Source: Shimia sp047124445
GTDB lineage: Bacteria; Pseudomonadota; Alphaproteobacteria; Rhodobacterales; Rhodobacteraceae
Assembly: GCF_047124445.1 (NCBI RefSeq)
Contig: NZ_CP138921.1
Span: forward strand, 2,108,001 to 2,172,000
DNA length: 64,000 nucleotides
Direction of reading: 5' to 3'
Numbering within the stretch: position 1 is the stretch's first letter; each line of letters begins with the position of its first letter. The notes under the pieces are model-generated. The model saw only the letters and a program-made list of their open reading frames with translations. It ran no database searches and was not told the DNA's origin. This document shows positions 29,993 through 37,898 of the stretch, piece by piece. The translations under genes were made by a program, and so were the position numbers.

Positions 29993-30214
29993 TTATGCCT
30001 CGCGGCTTGCTTCGATCGCCAAGCGACGGATCATAGAGCGGCTCAGACCCAGGTCGGCCAGTTCGCGGTCAGAAAGCTGGTTCAGCTCATTGTACGTCGC
30101 GCGATATACGCGGTACTGACGGAAGCGTTCTGCTGCGTTTGCGAAGAGGACCGAAAGGCCAGAGGCTTTAGGTGCGGTCACAGAAGATGTGCTTGCTACA
30201 TATGCCATTGTCAT
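29993..30214 (-). CDS. DUF1127 protein, CcaF1-like
   Basis: The 73-residue protein ends in a typical DUF1127 module (YRVYRATYNELNQLSDRELADLGLSR), a small arginine-rich helical domain. In Rhodobacter sphaeroides the equivalent protein, CcaF1, is encoded just upstream of four CcsR RNAs, is heat- and oxidative-stress induced and binds RNA, influencing CcsR processing. The same order is present here. Translation may start at either of two ATGs two codons apart (30214 or 30208). The signal for export or membrane is absent, so it is cytoplasmic. Confidence 0.9.
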   Translation of the reverse strand: MTMAYVASTSSVTAPKASGLSVLFANAAERFRQYRVYRATYNELNQLSDRELADLGLSRSMIRRLAIEASREA

Positions 30215-30256
30215 TTCTCTCAGTCTGCTAGAGTGTCTGTTCGCTGTTGTGATGGT

Positions 30257-30284
30257 GATATAGGCGGATGCTGCATCTGCACAA
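30257..30284 (-). promoter_or_regulatory. Candidate promoter of the DUF1127-CcsR unit
   Basis: On the minus strand TTGTGC and TATATC are separated by 16 bp, placing a start near 30250 and a leader of about 35 nt. A CTTGAC element lies further upstream at 30334-30339. Rhodobacter counterparts use RpoHI/RpoHII; I cannot tell which sigma factor applies here. Confidence 0.35.
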
Positions 30285-30454
30285 TAGCTGCCTTGGCAAA
30301 GCAGCCATGCGCTCAGCGAATAGCAGACGTTACGTCAAGGTAAACTGCAGAAAAATTAACCAAGGTGCGGAATTGGTTGAAGAAATGTAAACCCATTCCT
30401 AAATCCACATTCTAAAAGTGCCTTTATTGTGCACGTGCAGCATAGGAGTCGCGC

Positions 30455-31531
30455 ATGTCCGTCAGCAAAGAAGCAGTGCAAGCGGTTTTGCAAAAAATTT
30501 CCCTCCCGGACGGAGGCGATTTGATCTCCCGCGATTTTGTACGCGCTTTGAGCATTCGCGACAAAAATGTGCAGTTTGTGATCGAAGCGCCCAATCCAGA
30601 TATAGCACGACTCATGGAGCCGTTGCGTAAAATGGCGGAAGCGCGCGTTGCGCAGATGGATGGGGTCGATTCCGTACAGGTCGCATTGACCGCACATGAC
30701 AGCGCCCCTGCCCCCAAATCCGCGCCGCCCAGCTTGAAAATTGGCGGACACCCCAAACCCCAGGCGGGCCCCATGAAAGTGGCGGGTGTGGACCGTATTC
30801 TTGCGGTGGGCTCCGGCAAAGGGGGGGTCGGCAAGTCGACCGTGTCCTCCAACCTGGCCGTGGCGCTGGCCAAGCAGGGCCGCAAAGTGGGTTTGCTGGA
30901 TGCCGACATCTACGGCCCAAGCCAGCCGCGCATGATGGGGGTCAACAAACGCCCGGCAAGTCCTGACGGTAAAACCATTATTCCGCTTGAGGCCCATGGT
31001 GTGACCATCATGTCGCTCGGCTTCATGCTCGAGGAAGACAAGCCGGTTGTTTGGCGCGGGCCGATGTTGATGGGCGCGTTACAGCAGATGCTGACGCAGG
31101 TGCAATGGGGCGAGCTGGATGTGCTGATCGTCGACCTGCCGCCCGGCACTGGGGACGTGCAGCTGACGCTGTGTCAGAAAACAGAGCTAACCGGTGCGAT
31201 TGTAGTGAGCACGCCGCAAGATGTGGCCTTGCTGGACGCGCGTAAAGCCCTCGGCATGTTTGATCAGCTGAAGACGCCGGTACTGGGACTCATTGAAAAC
31301 ATGAGCCTTTTCCACTGTCCGAAGTGTGGACATGAGGCCCATATCTTTGGGCATGGCGGCGTGGCGGCGGAGGCCGAGAAGCTAGGCGTGCCGCTGCTTG
31401 GGGCTCTGCCGATTGATCTGGACACGCGGCTTGCAGGCGATAGTGGCACGCCGATTGCCGCCGGTGACAGCGACATGGCGCAGGCCTATGCACAGATTGC
31501 CAATGGGTTGGTGCGGGGCGGGATGGCGTAA
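30455..31531 (+). CDS. apbC: Mrp/NBP35-family iron-sulfur carrier ATPase
   Basis: The 358-residue protein has an N-terminal MIP18/DUF59 domain (1-80), a proline-rich linker and a ParA-like P-loop ATPase domain with the deviant Walker A GSGKGGVGKST at 119-129. The C-P-K-C motif at 288-291 bridges a [4Fe-4S] cluster between two subunits. Such proteins (ApbC, Mrp) deliver iron-sulfur clusters to target enzymes. It stands alone, divergent from the DUF1127-CcsR unit and convergent with the EthD-like gene. Confidence 0.94.
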   Translation: MSVSKEAVQAVLQKISLPDGGDLISRDFVRALSIRDKNVQFVIEAPNPDIARLMEPLRKMAEARVAQMDGVDSVQVALTAHDSAPAPKSAPPSLKIGGHPKPQAGPMKVAGVDRILAVGSGKGGVGKSTVSSNLAVALAKQGRKVGLLDADIYGPSQPRMMGVNKRPASPDGKTIIPLEAHGVTIMSLGFMLEEDKPVVWRGPMLMGALQQMLTQVQWGELDVLIVDLPPGTGDVQLTLCQKTELTGAIVVSTPQDVALLDARKALGMFDQLKTPVLGLIENMSLFHCPKCGHEAHIFGHGGVAAEAEKLGVPLLGALPIDLDTRLAGDSGTPIAAGDSDMAQAYAQIANGLVRGGMA

Positions 31532-31548
31532 GCCCCCTCCCCTTTTCC

Positions 31549-31857
31549 TCAGCCGTAGATCTCGCCAATCAGGATCTGCGGCTGTACGTTGGTGAAGTTG
31601 GGAATATCCGCCATGACCGGCCCTGCGGCTTTCATGGCGGCGCCCATAGCCTTTTGATCTGCAAAGGTAATTGTCGCAATCGCATGGAACGGCGCCGGGG
31701 TGTCCGGACCGCCTGCCAGCCCTTTGGAGGCCTGTGCACTGGTGATATGTGCGCCCATGTGTTCGCCCACCAATCCCATGTGGGTGCTGGCGTAATAGGC
31801 GTGATCAAAGGTGGTGCCGTCGCCCACCGGGTACAACACTTGTAAGGTTACAGCCAT
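31549..31857 (-). CDS. EthD-like dimeric alpha-beta barrel protein
   Basis: The 102-residue protein from ATG 31857 (MAVTLQVLYP) fits the EthD family: small ferredoxin-like barrel proteins with HMGLVGEHMG near residue 26 and a C-terminal NVQPQILIGEIYG strand. Members help degrade ethers or act as small oxygenase-like accessory proteins; the role here is unknown. GGAGGACATC gives a strong ribosome site for the chosen start. The frame continues upstream to 31941 but without such a site. It is monocistronic. Confidence 0.85.
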   Translation of the reverse strand: MAVTLQVLYPVGDGTTFDHAYYASTHMGLVGEHMGAHITSAQASKGLAGGPDTPAPFHAIATITFADQKAMGAAMKAAGPVMADIPNFTNVQPQILIGEIYG

Positions 31858-31953
31858 GATGTCCTCCCCAACTCTGGCGGTGTGAAAAAAGCTTAGCAGA
31901 CAAAAAACCGAGCGCAAAATCGAGCTGTTAACCTGCTGCACCGCAGCGGGGCG

Positions 31954-31997
31954 GGCCCAAAAATCACGTCGGTATTGCGTCGGTATCCTGACTGTTT
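31954..31997 (-). repeat. Dispersed 45-bp intergenic repeat, copy 2
   Basis: Read on the minus strand this block matches 1426-1470 with only a few changes, including the direct repeat of ATACCGACG with 11-bp spacing. It sits in the 233-bp gap between the EthD-like and DUF2244 genes. Confidence 0.7.
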
Positions 31998-32090
31998 CCC
32001 ACCGGTGCGTATTTTGACGTTCACGTCACCCGACGATTCGCCCGGAAAATGAAGGCAGCGCCCGCGCAACGGCGCGTCCTCGCAACAGGC

Positions 32091-32591
32091 TTAGTTTTGC
32101 GGCGTGGTGTTTGCCCTCAGAAAGTCGTCCAGTTCGACGTAGAGCTGTTTGCGCTCATCCTCGCTCAGAAAACTTCCGATCTCCACGGTGCGACCATTTC
32201 CGGCGAGGGTGACGTAGTTCGAGACAGGGCCGCCATGCGCATGCAGCTCGGCGCGGGTCCAGTAGATGTTGCAGTCCCACTCCTGCACAGCACCGCGCGC
32301 GGGAGTGTGGCGCAGATGCAGGATGTCGTCGGCCAAAGTGAGCTCTTCGAGAATCTCACCGTCTTTGTAGGAGCGCTCGAGGCCCCACCAGAGACCGCCG
32401 ACCATCACCAGAATGAACGGCAGGATGCCCCAGAGCGCTACCGAGCCCAAGAGGCCATAGAGCGGGATGGTGCCCATGGTGAAGGCAAAGAGAATCATCG
32501 CGGCAAAGCCCCAGCGAGGCAGGGAACGGTGCGGCCAGAGCGTCAGGACGGGCTGATCCGGTGCGGGTTGGGGCGTCCAGCGGTGAGGCAT
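32091..32591 (-). CDS. DUF2244 membrane protein
   Basis: The 166-residue protein from ATG 32591 (MPHRWTPQPAP) has two hydrophobic helices at about residues 28-70 (GFAAMILFAFTMGTIPLYGL and ILPFILVMVGGLWWG), followed by a cytoplasmic domain ending FLSEDERKQLYVELDDFL. This is the DUF2244 layout, a family of unknown function often found near cytochrome oxidase genes in alphaproteobacteria. Here ctaD lies 1 kb away, beyond a methyltransferase. An in-frame start at 32645 would lie in a repeat element and is rejected. Confidence 0.87.
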   Translation of the reverse strand: MPHRWTPQPAPDQPVLTLWPHRSLPRWGFAAMILFAFTMGTIPLYGLLGSVALWGILPFILVMVGGLWWGLERSYKDGEILEELTLADDILHLRHTPARGAVQEWDCNIYWTRAELHAHGGPVSNYVTLAGNGRTVEIGSFLSEDERKQLYVELDDFLRANTTPQN

Positions 32592-32613
32592 CAGGTCAAC
32601 CTTCCGCCAGCCA

Positions 32614-32674
32614 GGGGCCAGCCCCTCTTGCGCGCGGGCGCGCAATTCACCCCGGGATATTTGGGGAAGGAGAA
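32614..32674. repeat. REP-like palindromic element, copy 1
   Basis: Three small palindromes follow each other: GGGGC-CA-GCCCC, a GCGCG-rich stem (GCGCGGGCGCGC) and CCCC...GGGG. The tail AATTCACCCCGGGATATT recurs at 50699-50716 with small changes. It is intergenic, between DUF2244 and the methyltransferase gene. Confidence 0.65.
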
Positions 32675-32693
32675 GACGTGTATGCGCGCGGCC

Positions 32694-33548
32694 CTAGTCA
32701 AATTGCTCATCCAACTGTTCTACGTAGTCCGCTGGTAGCAGATCTTCGGCATAGCCTGCACACTCCACAAGTCGGGAGTAGTAGACAAAAGCCAAACGGT
32801 GATAGTCTTCCAAAGTTCGGCCTTCTTTATGAAGCTCAACGCGCAGGTCGTGTAAAGCGAGGTAGATTTGCCCCAGTTTTTCTTGGTCGGAAAGCTTTTC
32901 TGACGGTGCACGCCACCTGGCAGGATAACCCTTGCGCATCCCGGCAAAGAGCACCCAACGTCCTAGACCGTTTTTCTCATAGGGCCTCATGGACTGCTCT
33001 GAAAATCCAACACGAGACAGAATTTCGAGGTATTCGTCACTCGACAGGCTGCCATGGTAAACTGGCTCCCCGGCCACAGTTCCGGTCACCTCCCCTTCGC
33101 CCCACCCCACAGTCAGCAACAGGTTGCCGCCGGGGCGGAGCAAGCGCGCGATTTTGGGCAGGGCTTCCCGCTGTTCACCGGGGCTGAGATGGAAGAAGGC
33201 ATCCCAGCTGAGAATAGCGTCAAAGGAATGATCAAGCTCCAGGTCACGCATGTCCATTATTTGAAAACTTGCATTTGGTACGTTTTGGCGTGCGCGCTTA
33301 ATCATCGTCGGACTGGCATCAACGCCGATGACGTCATGTCCAAGACCTGCAAGGAAGGCCGCTAAAGGGCGGCCTGCGCCGCAACCTAGATCGAGAATTT
33401 TGGCGCGTCTTGGCAGACCAGTCAAAAGACGGGTAAGACACTCCATCTCATAGAGCGACGTGTCGCGACCCTCGTCCCAGGCAGCGGCGTTGCGCTCGTA
33501 GACGCCCGCCATACCAGCCTTGATCGTTTCAAAATCAGTCTCTGACAT
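32694..33548 (-). CDS. SAM-dependent methyltransferase with C-terminal helical tail
   Basis: The 284-residue protein from ATG 33548 (MSETDFETIKAGM) has a class I methyltransferase fold: motif I ILDLGCGAGRPL, motif II VIGVDASPTMI, motif III MDMRDLEL and the post-motif LLRPGGNLLLTVGWG. About 70 residues after the methyltransferase fold (from SEKLSDQEKL) form an acidic helical tail unlike the usual domain end. The substrate is unknown. It is downstream of ctaD and on the same strand, but the ctaD terminator separates them. Confidence 0.85.
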   Translation of the reverse strand: MSETDFETIKAGMAGVYERNAAAWDEGRDTSLYEMECLTRLLTGLPRRAKILDLGCGAGRPLAAFLAGLGHDVIGVDASPTMIKRARQNVPNASFQIMDMRDLELDHSFDAILSWDAFFHLSPGEQREALPKIARLLRPGGNLLLTVGWGEGEVTGTVAGEPVYHGSLSSDEYLEILSRVGFSEQSMRPYEKNGLGRWVLFAGMRKGYPARWRAPSEKLSDQEKLGQIYLALHDLRVELHKEGRTLEDYHRLAFVYYSRLVECAGYAEDLLPADYVEQLDEQFD

Positions 33549-33575
33549 CCGGAAGTACCTTTGGCTCATAACAAA

Positions 33576-33605
33576 AGGCCCCGGAGCATCGCTGCGCCGG
33601 GGCCT
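33576..33605 (-). terminator. Terminator of ctaD
   Basis: AGGCCCCGG pairs with CCGGGGCCT around a 12-nt loop; TTTGTTATG follows on the minus strand, 30 bp after the ctaD stop. Confidence 0.85.
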
Positions 33606-33634
33606 CTTTGATCTTCTAACTGAGAGGCCTCACC

Positions 33635-35308
33635 TTAGTGAGAGTGGCCTTTGTCCCAGTCTTCCTGCTTTGGCAGGATTTCGAAGGTGTGCTCTGGGGG
33701 TGGGCTTGGCAGGGTCCATTCCAGAGTGTCTGCGTATTCGTTCCAGTAGTTGTTCTCGGTCACTTTCGCGCCGCGGAACAGCGAGTAGAACACCACACCG
33801 AAGAAGAACAGGAAGGATGCGAAGGAAATGAACGCGCCGTAGGAGCTGATCTTGTTCCAATATGCAAAGGCTTCCGGATAGTCGATGTAGCGACGTGGCA
33901 TGCCCTGACGACCCAAGAAGTGCTGTGGGAAGAAGGTCAGGTTGGCGCCGATGAAGAACAGCCAGAAGTGCAGCTTGCCTGCCCACTCAGGGTAGTGACG
34001 ACCGGTCATCTTGCCGAAGTAGAAGTAAATACCGGCGAAGATGGCAAATACCGCACCCAGAGACATCACGTAGTGGAAGTGCGCAACCACGTAGTAGGTG
34101 TCGTGGTAGTAGCGGTCCACAGAGGCTTGCGACAGAACGATGCCGGTCACGCCGCCCATGGTGAAGAGGAAGAGGAAGCCAAAGGCCCAGAGCATCGGGG
34201 TTTTGAACTCGATGGAGCCGCCCCACATGGTGGCGATCCAGCTAAAGATTTTAACCCCGGTTGGCACCGCGATGACCATGGTGGCCAGCATGAAGTAGGA
34301 CTGCTGTGTAAGCGACATGCCCACGGTGTACATGTGGTGCGCCCACACAACGAAGCCCAGAGCACCAATCGCGATGATCGCCCAGACCATTGGCAGGTAG
34401 CCGAAGACCGGTTTGCGCGCGAAGGTGGCAATCACGTGAGAGATAATGCCGAAGCCTGGCAGGATCACAATGTACACTTCCGGGTGGCCGAAGAACCACA
34501 GGATGTGCTGATACAGGATCGGGTCGCCGCCGCCAGCTGGATCAAAGAAGGTGGTGCCGAAGTTACGGTCGGTCAGCAGCATGGTGATGGCGCCGGCCAG
34601 AACTGGCAGAGCCAGAAGGATCAGCCATGCGGTCACAAAGATGGACCATGCAAACAGAGGCACTTTGAACAGGGTCATGCCAGGGGCACGCATGTTCAGG
34701 AAGGTGGTGATGATGTTGATCGCACCCAGGATCGAGGAGGCACCGGAGACGTGCACCGCAAAGATCGCGAGGTCCATCGACATGCCGCCTTCACCGGTGG
34801 AGAGCGGTGGATACAGAACCCAGCCCACACCAGAGCCAAGCTGGTCGTTGCCGCCTGGCGACAGCATGGAAGCGACACCCAGCAGGGTACCGGCCACGTA
34901 GAGCCAGAAGGACAGGTTATTCATGCGTGGGAACGCCATATCCGGCGCACCGATCTGCAGCGGCATGAAGTAGTTGCCGAAGCCGCCGAAGAGCGCAGGA
35001 ATCACCACGAAGAACATCATCAGGACGCCGTGGTAGGTGATCAGAACGTTCCACAGGTGGCCGTTTGGCGTACAGGGGCCGTCACCGCCGCCGAAAAAGC
35101 GTGCGCCTTCCAGACACATGTATTGCACACCCGGATCCATCAGCTCCATGCGCATCAGCACGGTGAAGAATACGGAGATCAGACCGGCGAGTGCCGATAC
35201 GATCAGATAAAGGATGCCAATATCCTTGTGGTTGGTCGACATGAACCAGCGGGTGAAAAAGCCGCGCTCGTCATGATGGTCGTGGCCTTGAATGGCTGCG
35301 TCTGCCAT
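33635..35308 (-). CDS. ctaD: Cytochrome c oxidase (aa3-type) subunit I
   Basis: The 557-residue, twelve-helix haem-copper oxidase core reduces oxygen while pumping protons. Signatures include the low-spin haem histidine in LITYHGVLM, the CuB and crosslinked tyrosine motif WFFGHPEVYI, the HH pair in VVWAHHMYTV, YYVVAHFHYV for haem a3 and a, and the D-channel NxxxxxN pattern in FGGFGNYFMPLQIG. The gene stands alone, without ctaC or ctaE next to it, as is common in Rhodobacteraceae. An FNR-like box at 35410 may adjust it to oxygen. Confidence 0.97.
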   Translation of the reverse strand: MADAAIQGHDHHDERGFFTRWFMSTNHKDIGILYLIVSALAGLISVFFTVLMRMELMDPGVQYMCLEGARFFGGGDGPCTPNGHLWNVLITYHGVLMMFFVVIPALFGGFGNYFMPLQIGAPDMAFPRMNNLSFWLYVAGTLLGVASMLSPGGNDQLGSGVGWVLYPPLSTGEGGMSMDLAIFAVHVSGASSILGAINIITTFLNMRAPGMTLFKVPLFAWSIFVTAWLILLALPVLAGAITMLLTDRNFGTTFFDPAGGGDPILYQHILWFFGHPEVYIVILPGFGIISHVIATFARKPVFGYLPMVWAIIAIGALGFVVWAHHMYTVGMSLTQQSYFMLATMVIAVPTGVKIFSWIATMWGGSIEFKTPMLWAFGFLFLFTMGGVTGIVLSQASVDRYYHDTYYVVAHFHYVMSLGAVFAIFAGIYFYFGKMTGRHYPEWAGKLHFWLFFIGANLTFFPQHFLGRQGMPRRYIDYPEAFAYWNKISSYGAFISFASFLFFFGVVFYSLFRGAKVTENNYWNEYADTLEWTLPSPPPEHTFEILPKQEDWDKGHSH

Positions 35309-35409
35309 GCGTTGCCTCCTGTTGATTTGTATCTGGGCGCGCGGATTCCCGCTTACGCCTGGTTCCCGGTCGTTTTAGGGTGCCGCGCGCGCGGTCGCAA
35401 TCTCCGTAA

Positions 35410-35423
35410 TTGACCTAGATCAA
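35410..35423. promoter_or_regulatory. FNR/FnrL-like box upstream of ctaD
   Basis: TTGAC-CTAG-ATCAA differs at one position from the palindrome TTGAT-N4-ATCAA. It lies about 100 bp before ctaD and 107 bp before the divergent PEP-mutase-like gene. Control of a terminal oxidase by an oxygen sensor makes sense, but binding is inferred. Confidence 0.5.
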
Positions 35424-35472
35424 AAAAAATTGTCGCAGGCAGCGGGGGAAAATGTGCCCGGCGCGGCATTTT

Positions 35473-35487
35473 GTTCCAACTTTGTTC
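35473..35487. promoter_or_regulatory. LexA-like box upstream of the PEP-mutase-like gene
   Basis: GTTC-CAACTTT-GTTC fits the alphaproteobacterial SOS direct repeat and ends 43 bp before ATG 35531. The spacer fits the usual AT-rich pattern less well than the other two boxes, and the gene has no known repair role, so this may be chance. Confidence 0.4.
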
Positions 35488-35530
35488 TGATTTCACGCTA
35501 CGGTGGTGAGAACCACTTGGGAATCAGCAC

Positions 35531-36367
35531 ATGCGTAGAGATCAGAAATACACCGCTTTTTTGGGCCTGCATCAGGGAGACAAGGCGTTTGTGATGCCCA
35601 ATCCCTGGGATGCGGGCAGCGCGCGGGTGTTGGCGGCGGAGGGATTCGCGGCATTGGCGACCACCAGCGCAGGCGCTGCGGTGACGCAAGGCCTGCGGGA
35701 TGGGGCGGCAAGCATGACACGTGCGGCGATTCTCTCAAATGCAGCGGAGATTGTGGCGGCCACGGAGCTGCCGGTGTCCGCCGATCTGGAAGACGGCTTT
35801 GGCCTGGCACCGGAAACCTGCGCGAAGACCATTGTCATGGCGGCGGAGGTTGGTCTGGTCGGTGGCTCGATTGAAGATGCCACGGGCGGTGAAGACGCGG
35901 GCGTGATGGATATGGGACTGGCAGTGGAGCGCATAGCGGCCGCGGCGGAGGCGGCAAAGGCCCATCAGTTTGTGCTGACCGCGCGGGCGGAGAACTATTT
36001 ACACGGACGGCCAGACCTGAAGGACACGATTGCGCGGTTGCAGGCGTTTGAAGCGGCTGGGGCAGATGTGCTTTATGCCCCGGGCCTGCCGGATCTGGAC
36101 GCCATCCGGGCTGTGTGCTCTGAGGTGAGCAAGCCGGTGAATGTCGTGATGGGGCTGCGGCCACCGTTTTATATGGTGCAGGAGCTGTCCGATGCTGGGG
36201 TTGCGCGGATCAGCGTGGGCGGCTCGCTGGCACGGTTGGCCTATGGCGCGGTGCAGCAAGCCATGCGCGCGGTTTTGCAGGACGGGGCCTTTGCCTATGC
36301 CAATGAGGCGATGCCAGGGGCGGAACTGATGGGGCTCATGCGGGCGCAGCCAACGCCGCGCGTATAA
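35531..36367 (+). CDS. Isocitrate lyase/PEP mutase family enzyme
   Basis: The 278-residue protein is an (alpha/beta)8 barrel of the ICL/PEPM superfamily: MPNPWDAGSARVL at the start, the Mg2+-binding VSADLEDGFG, SIEDATGG, FVLTARAENYL and VNVVMGLRPP. Members split or rearrange C-C or P-C bonds of 2-oxo acids, for example methylisocitrate, oxaloacetate or phosphonopyruvate. The KKCG motif of true isocitrate lyases is not visible, so it is a member of unknown substrate. The ATG at 35531 is the first in frame. It is divergent from ctaD. Confidence 0.88.
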   Translation: MRRDQKYTAFLGLHQGDKAFVMPNPWDAGSARVLAAEGFAALATTSAGAAVTQGLRDGAASMTRAAILSNAAEIVAATELPVSADLEDGFGLAPETCAKTIVMAAEVGLVGGSIEDATGGEDAGVMDMGLAVERIAAAAEAAKAHQFVLTARAENYLHGRPDLKDTIARLQAFEAAGADVLYAPGLPDLDAIRAVCSEVSKPVNVVMGLRPPFYMVQELSDAGVARISVGGSLARLAYGAVQQAMRAVLQDGAFAYANEAMPGAELMGLMRAQPTPRV

Positions 36368-36369
36368 AA

Positions 36370-36402
36370 GAAACGCCCGCATTGGGGGGGGGCGGGCGTT
36401 TC
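36370..36402. terminator. Terminator-like hairpin between convergent genes
   Basis: GAAACGCCCGC pairs with GCGGGCGTTTC in a perfect 11-bp stem with a G-rich loop. The minus strand continues TTTTATAC, so it best serves the YHYH gene; it may also halt plus-strand transcription. Confidence 0.75.
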
Positions 36403-36474
36403 AGGGGCTTCCCAAAGGTGCGGTGTAGGAACACACACCGGGTTGTCACCTTTCGGAAATCAAGGACAGATGAC

Positions 36475-37373
36475 CTACCTTGGGCGACGTTTTTGGAAAT
36501 TGGGGTCCGGCGTGCCTTTGTGGCAGCGCGGGATCACCGGGAAACTGTCGGTGAGGAAATAGGCGTAGGTGCCTTGCGGGTGGTCCGCGGTTTTCACAAA
36601 TGCCCCGTTGCACTCATCCAACGTTCCTGCCCCGGCGACATATCTATAGTCCTGCACAAAGGTGCCATCGTGGCGGCCAGTCGGGCCGTTGCCGGTGCGG
36701 TTGCCTAATTTGAGCCGGTAAGAGCTGGTCATTTGTGTGACGCGACCATTCACAGTGGCGGTGATAGCGTAGATCGGAAAGCCGTCCGCCGCATAGCCGA
36801 TCAGCGGCGATTCCGCCTGGCGCGACCAACCGAGTCGCTGCATCAGCCCAACCGGCAGACCGTGATAGTGATAAGCGCCGGTGGGCTGTACATGGGCGTA
36901 GTTGGCATCCAAGCCGAGCGGCACAGCGCCACCAAGTGCCTCATACTGCCAGCCGGAGCGCGGGTTGCCGCGCCAGAACTCTGCCGCGCCGGGATCAAAC
37001 GGCACGCCGTTGACGCCTACACCAAAGATACTCATGCGGCTTTGCGTGCTGCGCGTCGTCTTTTGCGGGGTGAGCGGCATCATAAAGGTATAGGACTGTG
37101 CCTTGATGCGGTTGGGATTGCCGCTGTTGGGAACCGGCCAACTTTATGGGCGGGGATGCCATTGGCGGTGATCACCCGCTTGGTGCCCTTCTTGGAGAGG
37201 CTCACCTTGTTGCGACCCGCGGTCTTGGTGGCCTTTATCAGACGTAACGGCTCTGATTCTGTGGCAGTGTGTTGCCGCATTGGGGGGCGGTCTTGGGCAT
37301 CGCTGCTTGCGGCGGCGCCCACAACAATGGTCACGGCCAAAACGCCGAGCTTCACGTTTTCCAACAAAGTCAT
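36475..37373 (-). pseudogene. YHYH-domain exported protein, broken by a one-base frameshift
   Basis: From ATG 37373 the frame encodes a signal peptide (cut after SDAQ) and the conserved start of a YHYH protein, including ITANGIPAHKVGRFP. It then shifts and stops near 37080. The correct continuation, NSGNPNRIKAQSYTF and on through FGVGVNGVPFDPGAAEFW and AYHYHGLP, lies in another frame to 36475. One extra C in the minus-strand CCC run at 37129-37131 would restore a full-length protein of about 298 residues. It may be a recent pseudogene, a phase-variable tract or a sequencing error. The YHYH family is exported and of unknown function. It follows the Tat-exported gene by about 20 bp. Confidence 0.8.
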
Positions 37374-37394
37374 GTGGTTCCCTCCAGAAAACCC

Positions 37395-37769
37395 CTACGG
37401 CATGACGGTCACAGGACCATGCCCGTCCGCGCCAAAATCCAACAGCATGGTGAAAATGCCGGGCACCGCGTCGTCAAACCGCAGGGTCAGCTTTTGCTCC
37501 TCAAGCCCACCTGCGGGCACGGTGAAGGGCAGCTTTTGTCCTGAGAGTTTGGCGACGTCGACCGAGATGCCTTCCAGCTTCATGGGCTCCGTGCCGGCGT
37601 TGTAGAATGTCAGCACCAGATCCAGACGACGCTTGCGGCGGCGGGTGACGGTGGATGTGACCGTCAGGTGGCTCATGCCATGTCCGGCGTGTGCCAAAGC
37701 CCCGGCCGGGGCCAACAAAAGCGTGGCCAGAAAGCTGCGGCGGCTATGTGTCTGTGTGGTGTCTGTCAT
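37395..37769 (-). CDS. Tat-exported small protein of unknown function
   Basis: The 124-residue protein starts MTDTTQTHSRRSFLATLLLA, a twin-arginine signal cut near AHA. The mature part is all-beta in character and contains an N-terminal H-A-G-H-G-M motif and phrases such as TFYNAGTEPMKLEGISVDV and TMLLDFGADGHGPVTVMP, reminiscent of periplasmic copper-chaperone folds (PCuAC-like), though its metal ligands are not clearly conserved. It precedes the YHYH gene in a probable two-gene operon. The ATG at 37769 is chosen for the signal peptide; the frame is open to 37883. Confidence 0.75.
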   Translation of the reverse strand: MTDTTQTHSRRSFLATLLLAPAGALAHAGHGMSHLTVTSTVTRRRKRRLDLVLTFYNAGTEPMKLEGISVDVAKLSGQKLPFTVPAGGLEEQKLTLRFDDAVPGIFTMLLDFGADGHGPVTVMP

Positions 37770-37852
37770 GGAAGCTACTACGTGCCTTATTGAGGGTTCC
37801 GTCGGTGAAAAATCAAAAAACACATTTTTTTCGGCAAGGCGACATTTTCCAC

Positions 37853-37879
37853 TTGCAGCCCGCCGAGACTCTTTATATT
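37853..37879 (+). promoter_or_regulatory. Candidate tRNA-Gly promoter
   Basis: TATATT at 37874-37879 lies 19 bp before the tRNA; TTGCAG at 37853-37858 could serve as a -35 element, though a 15-bp spacer is short. Confidence 0.3.
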
Positions 37880-37898
37880 TCACGCCTCACCCAAGGAA

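Noticed and set aside
29524..30036. A plus-strand frame with repeated EEER and GGGE segments
   Set aside because: It reads through the CcsR hairpins; the repeats are the shared loop sequence, not protein repeats.
33638..35413. A 591-codon open frame on the plus strand
   Set aside because: It is antisense to ctaD, histidine- and glutamate-rich, and has no family features; it arises from codon bias of the opposite strand.
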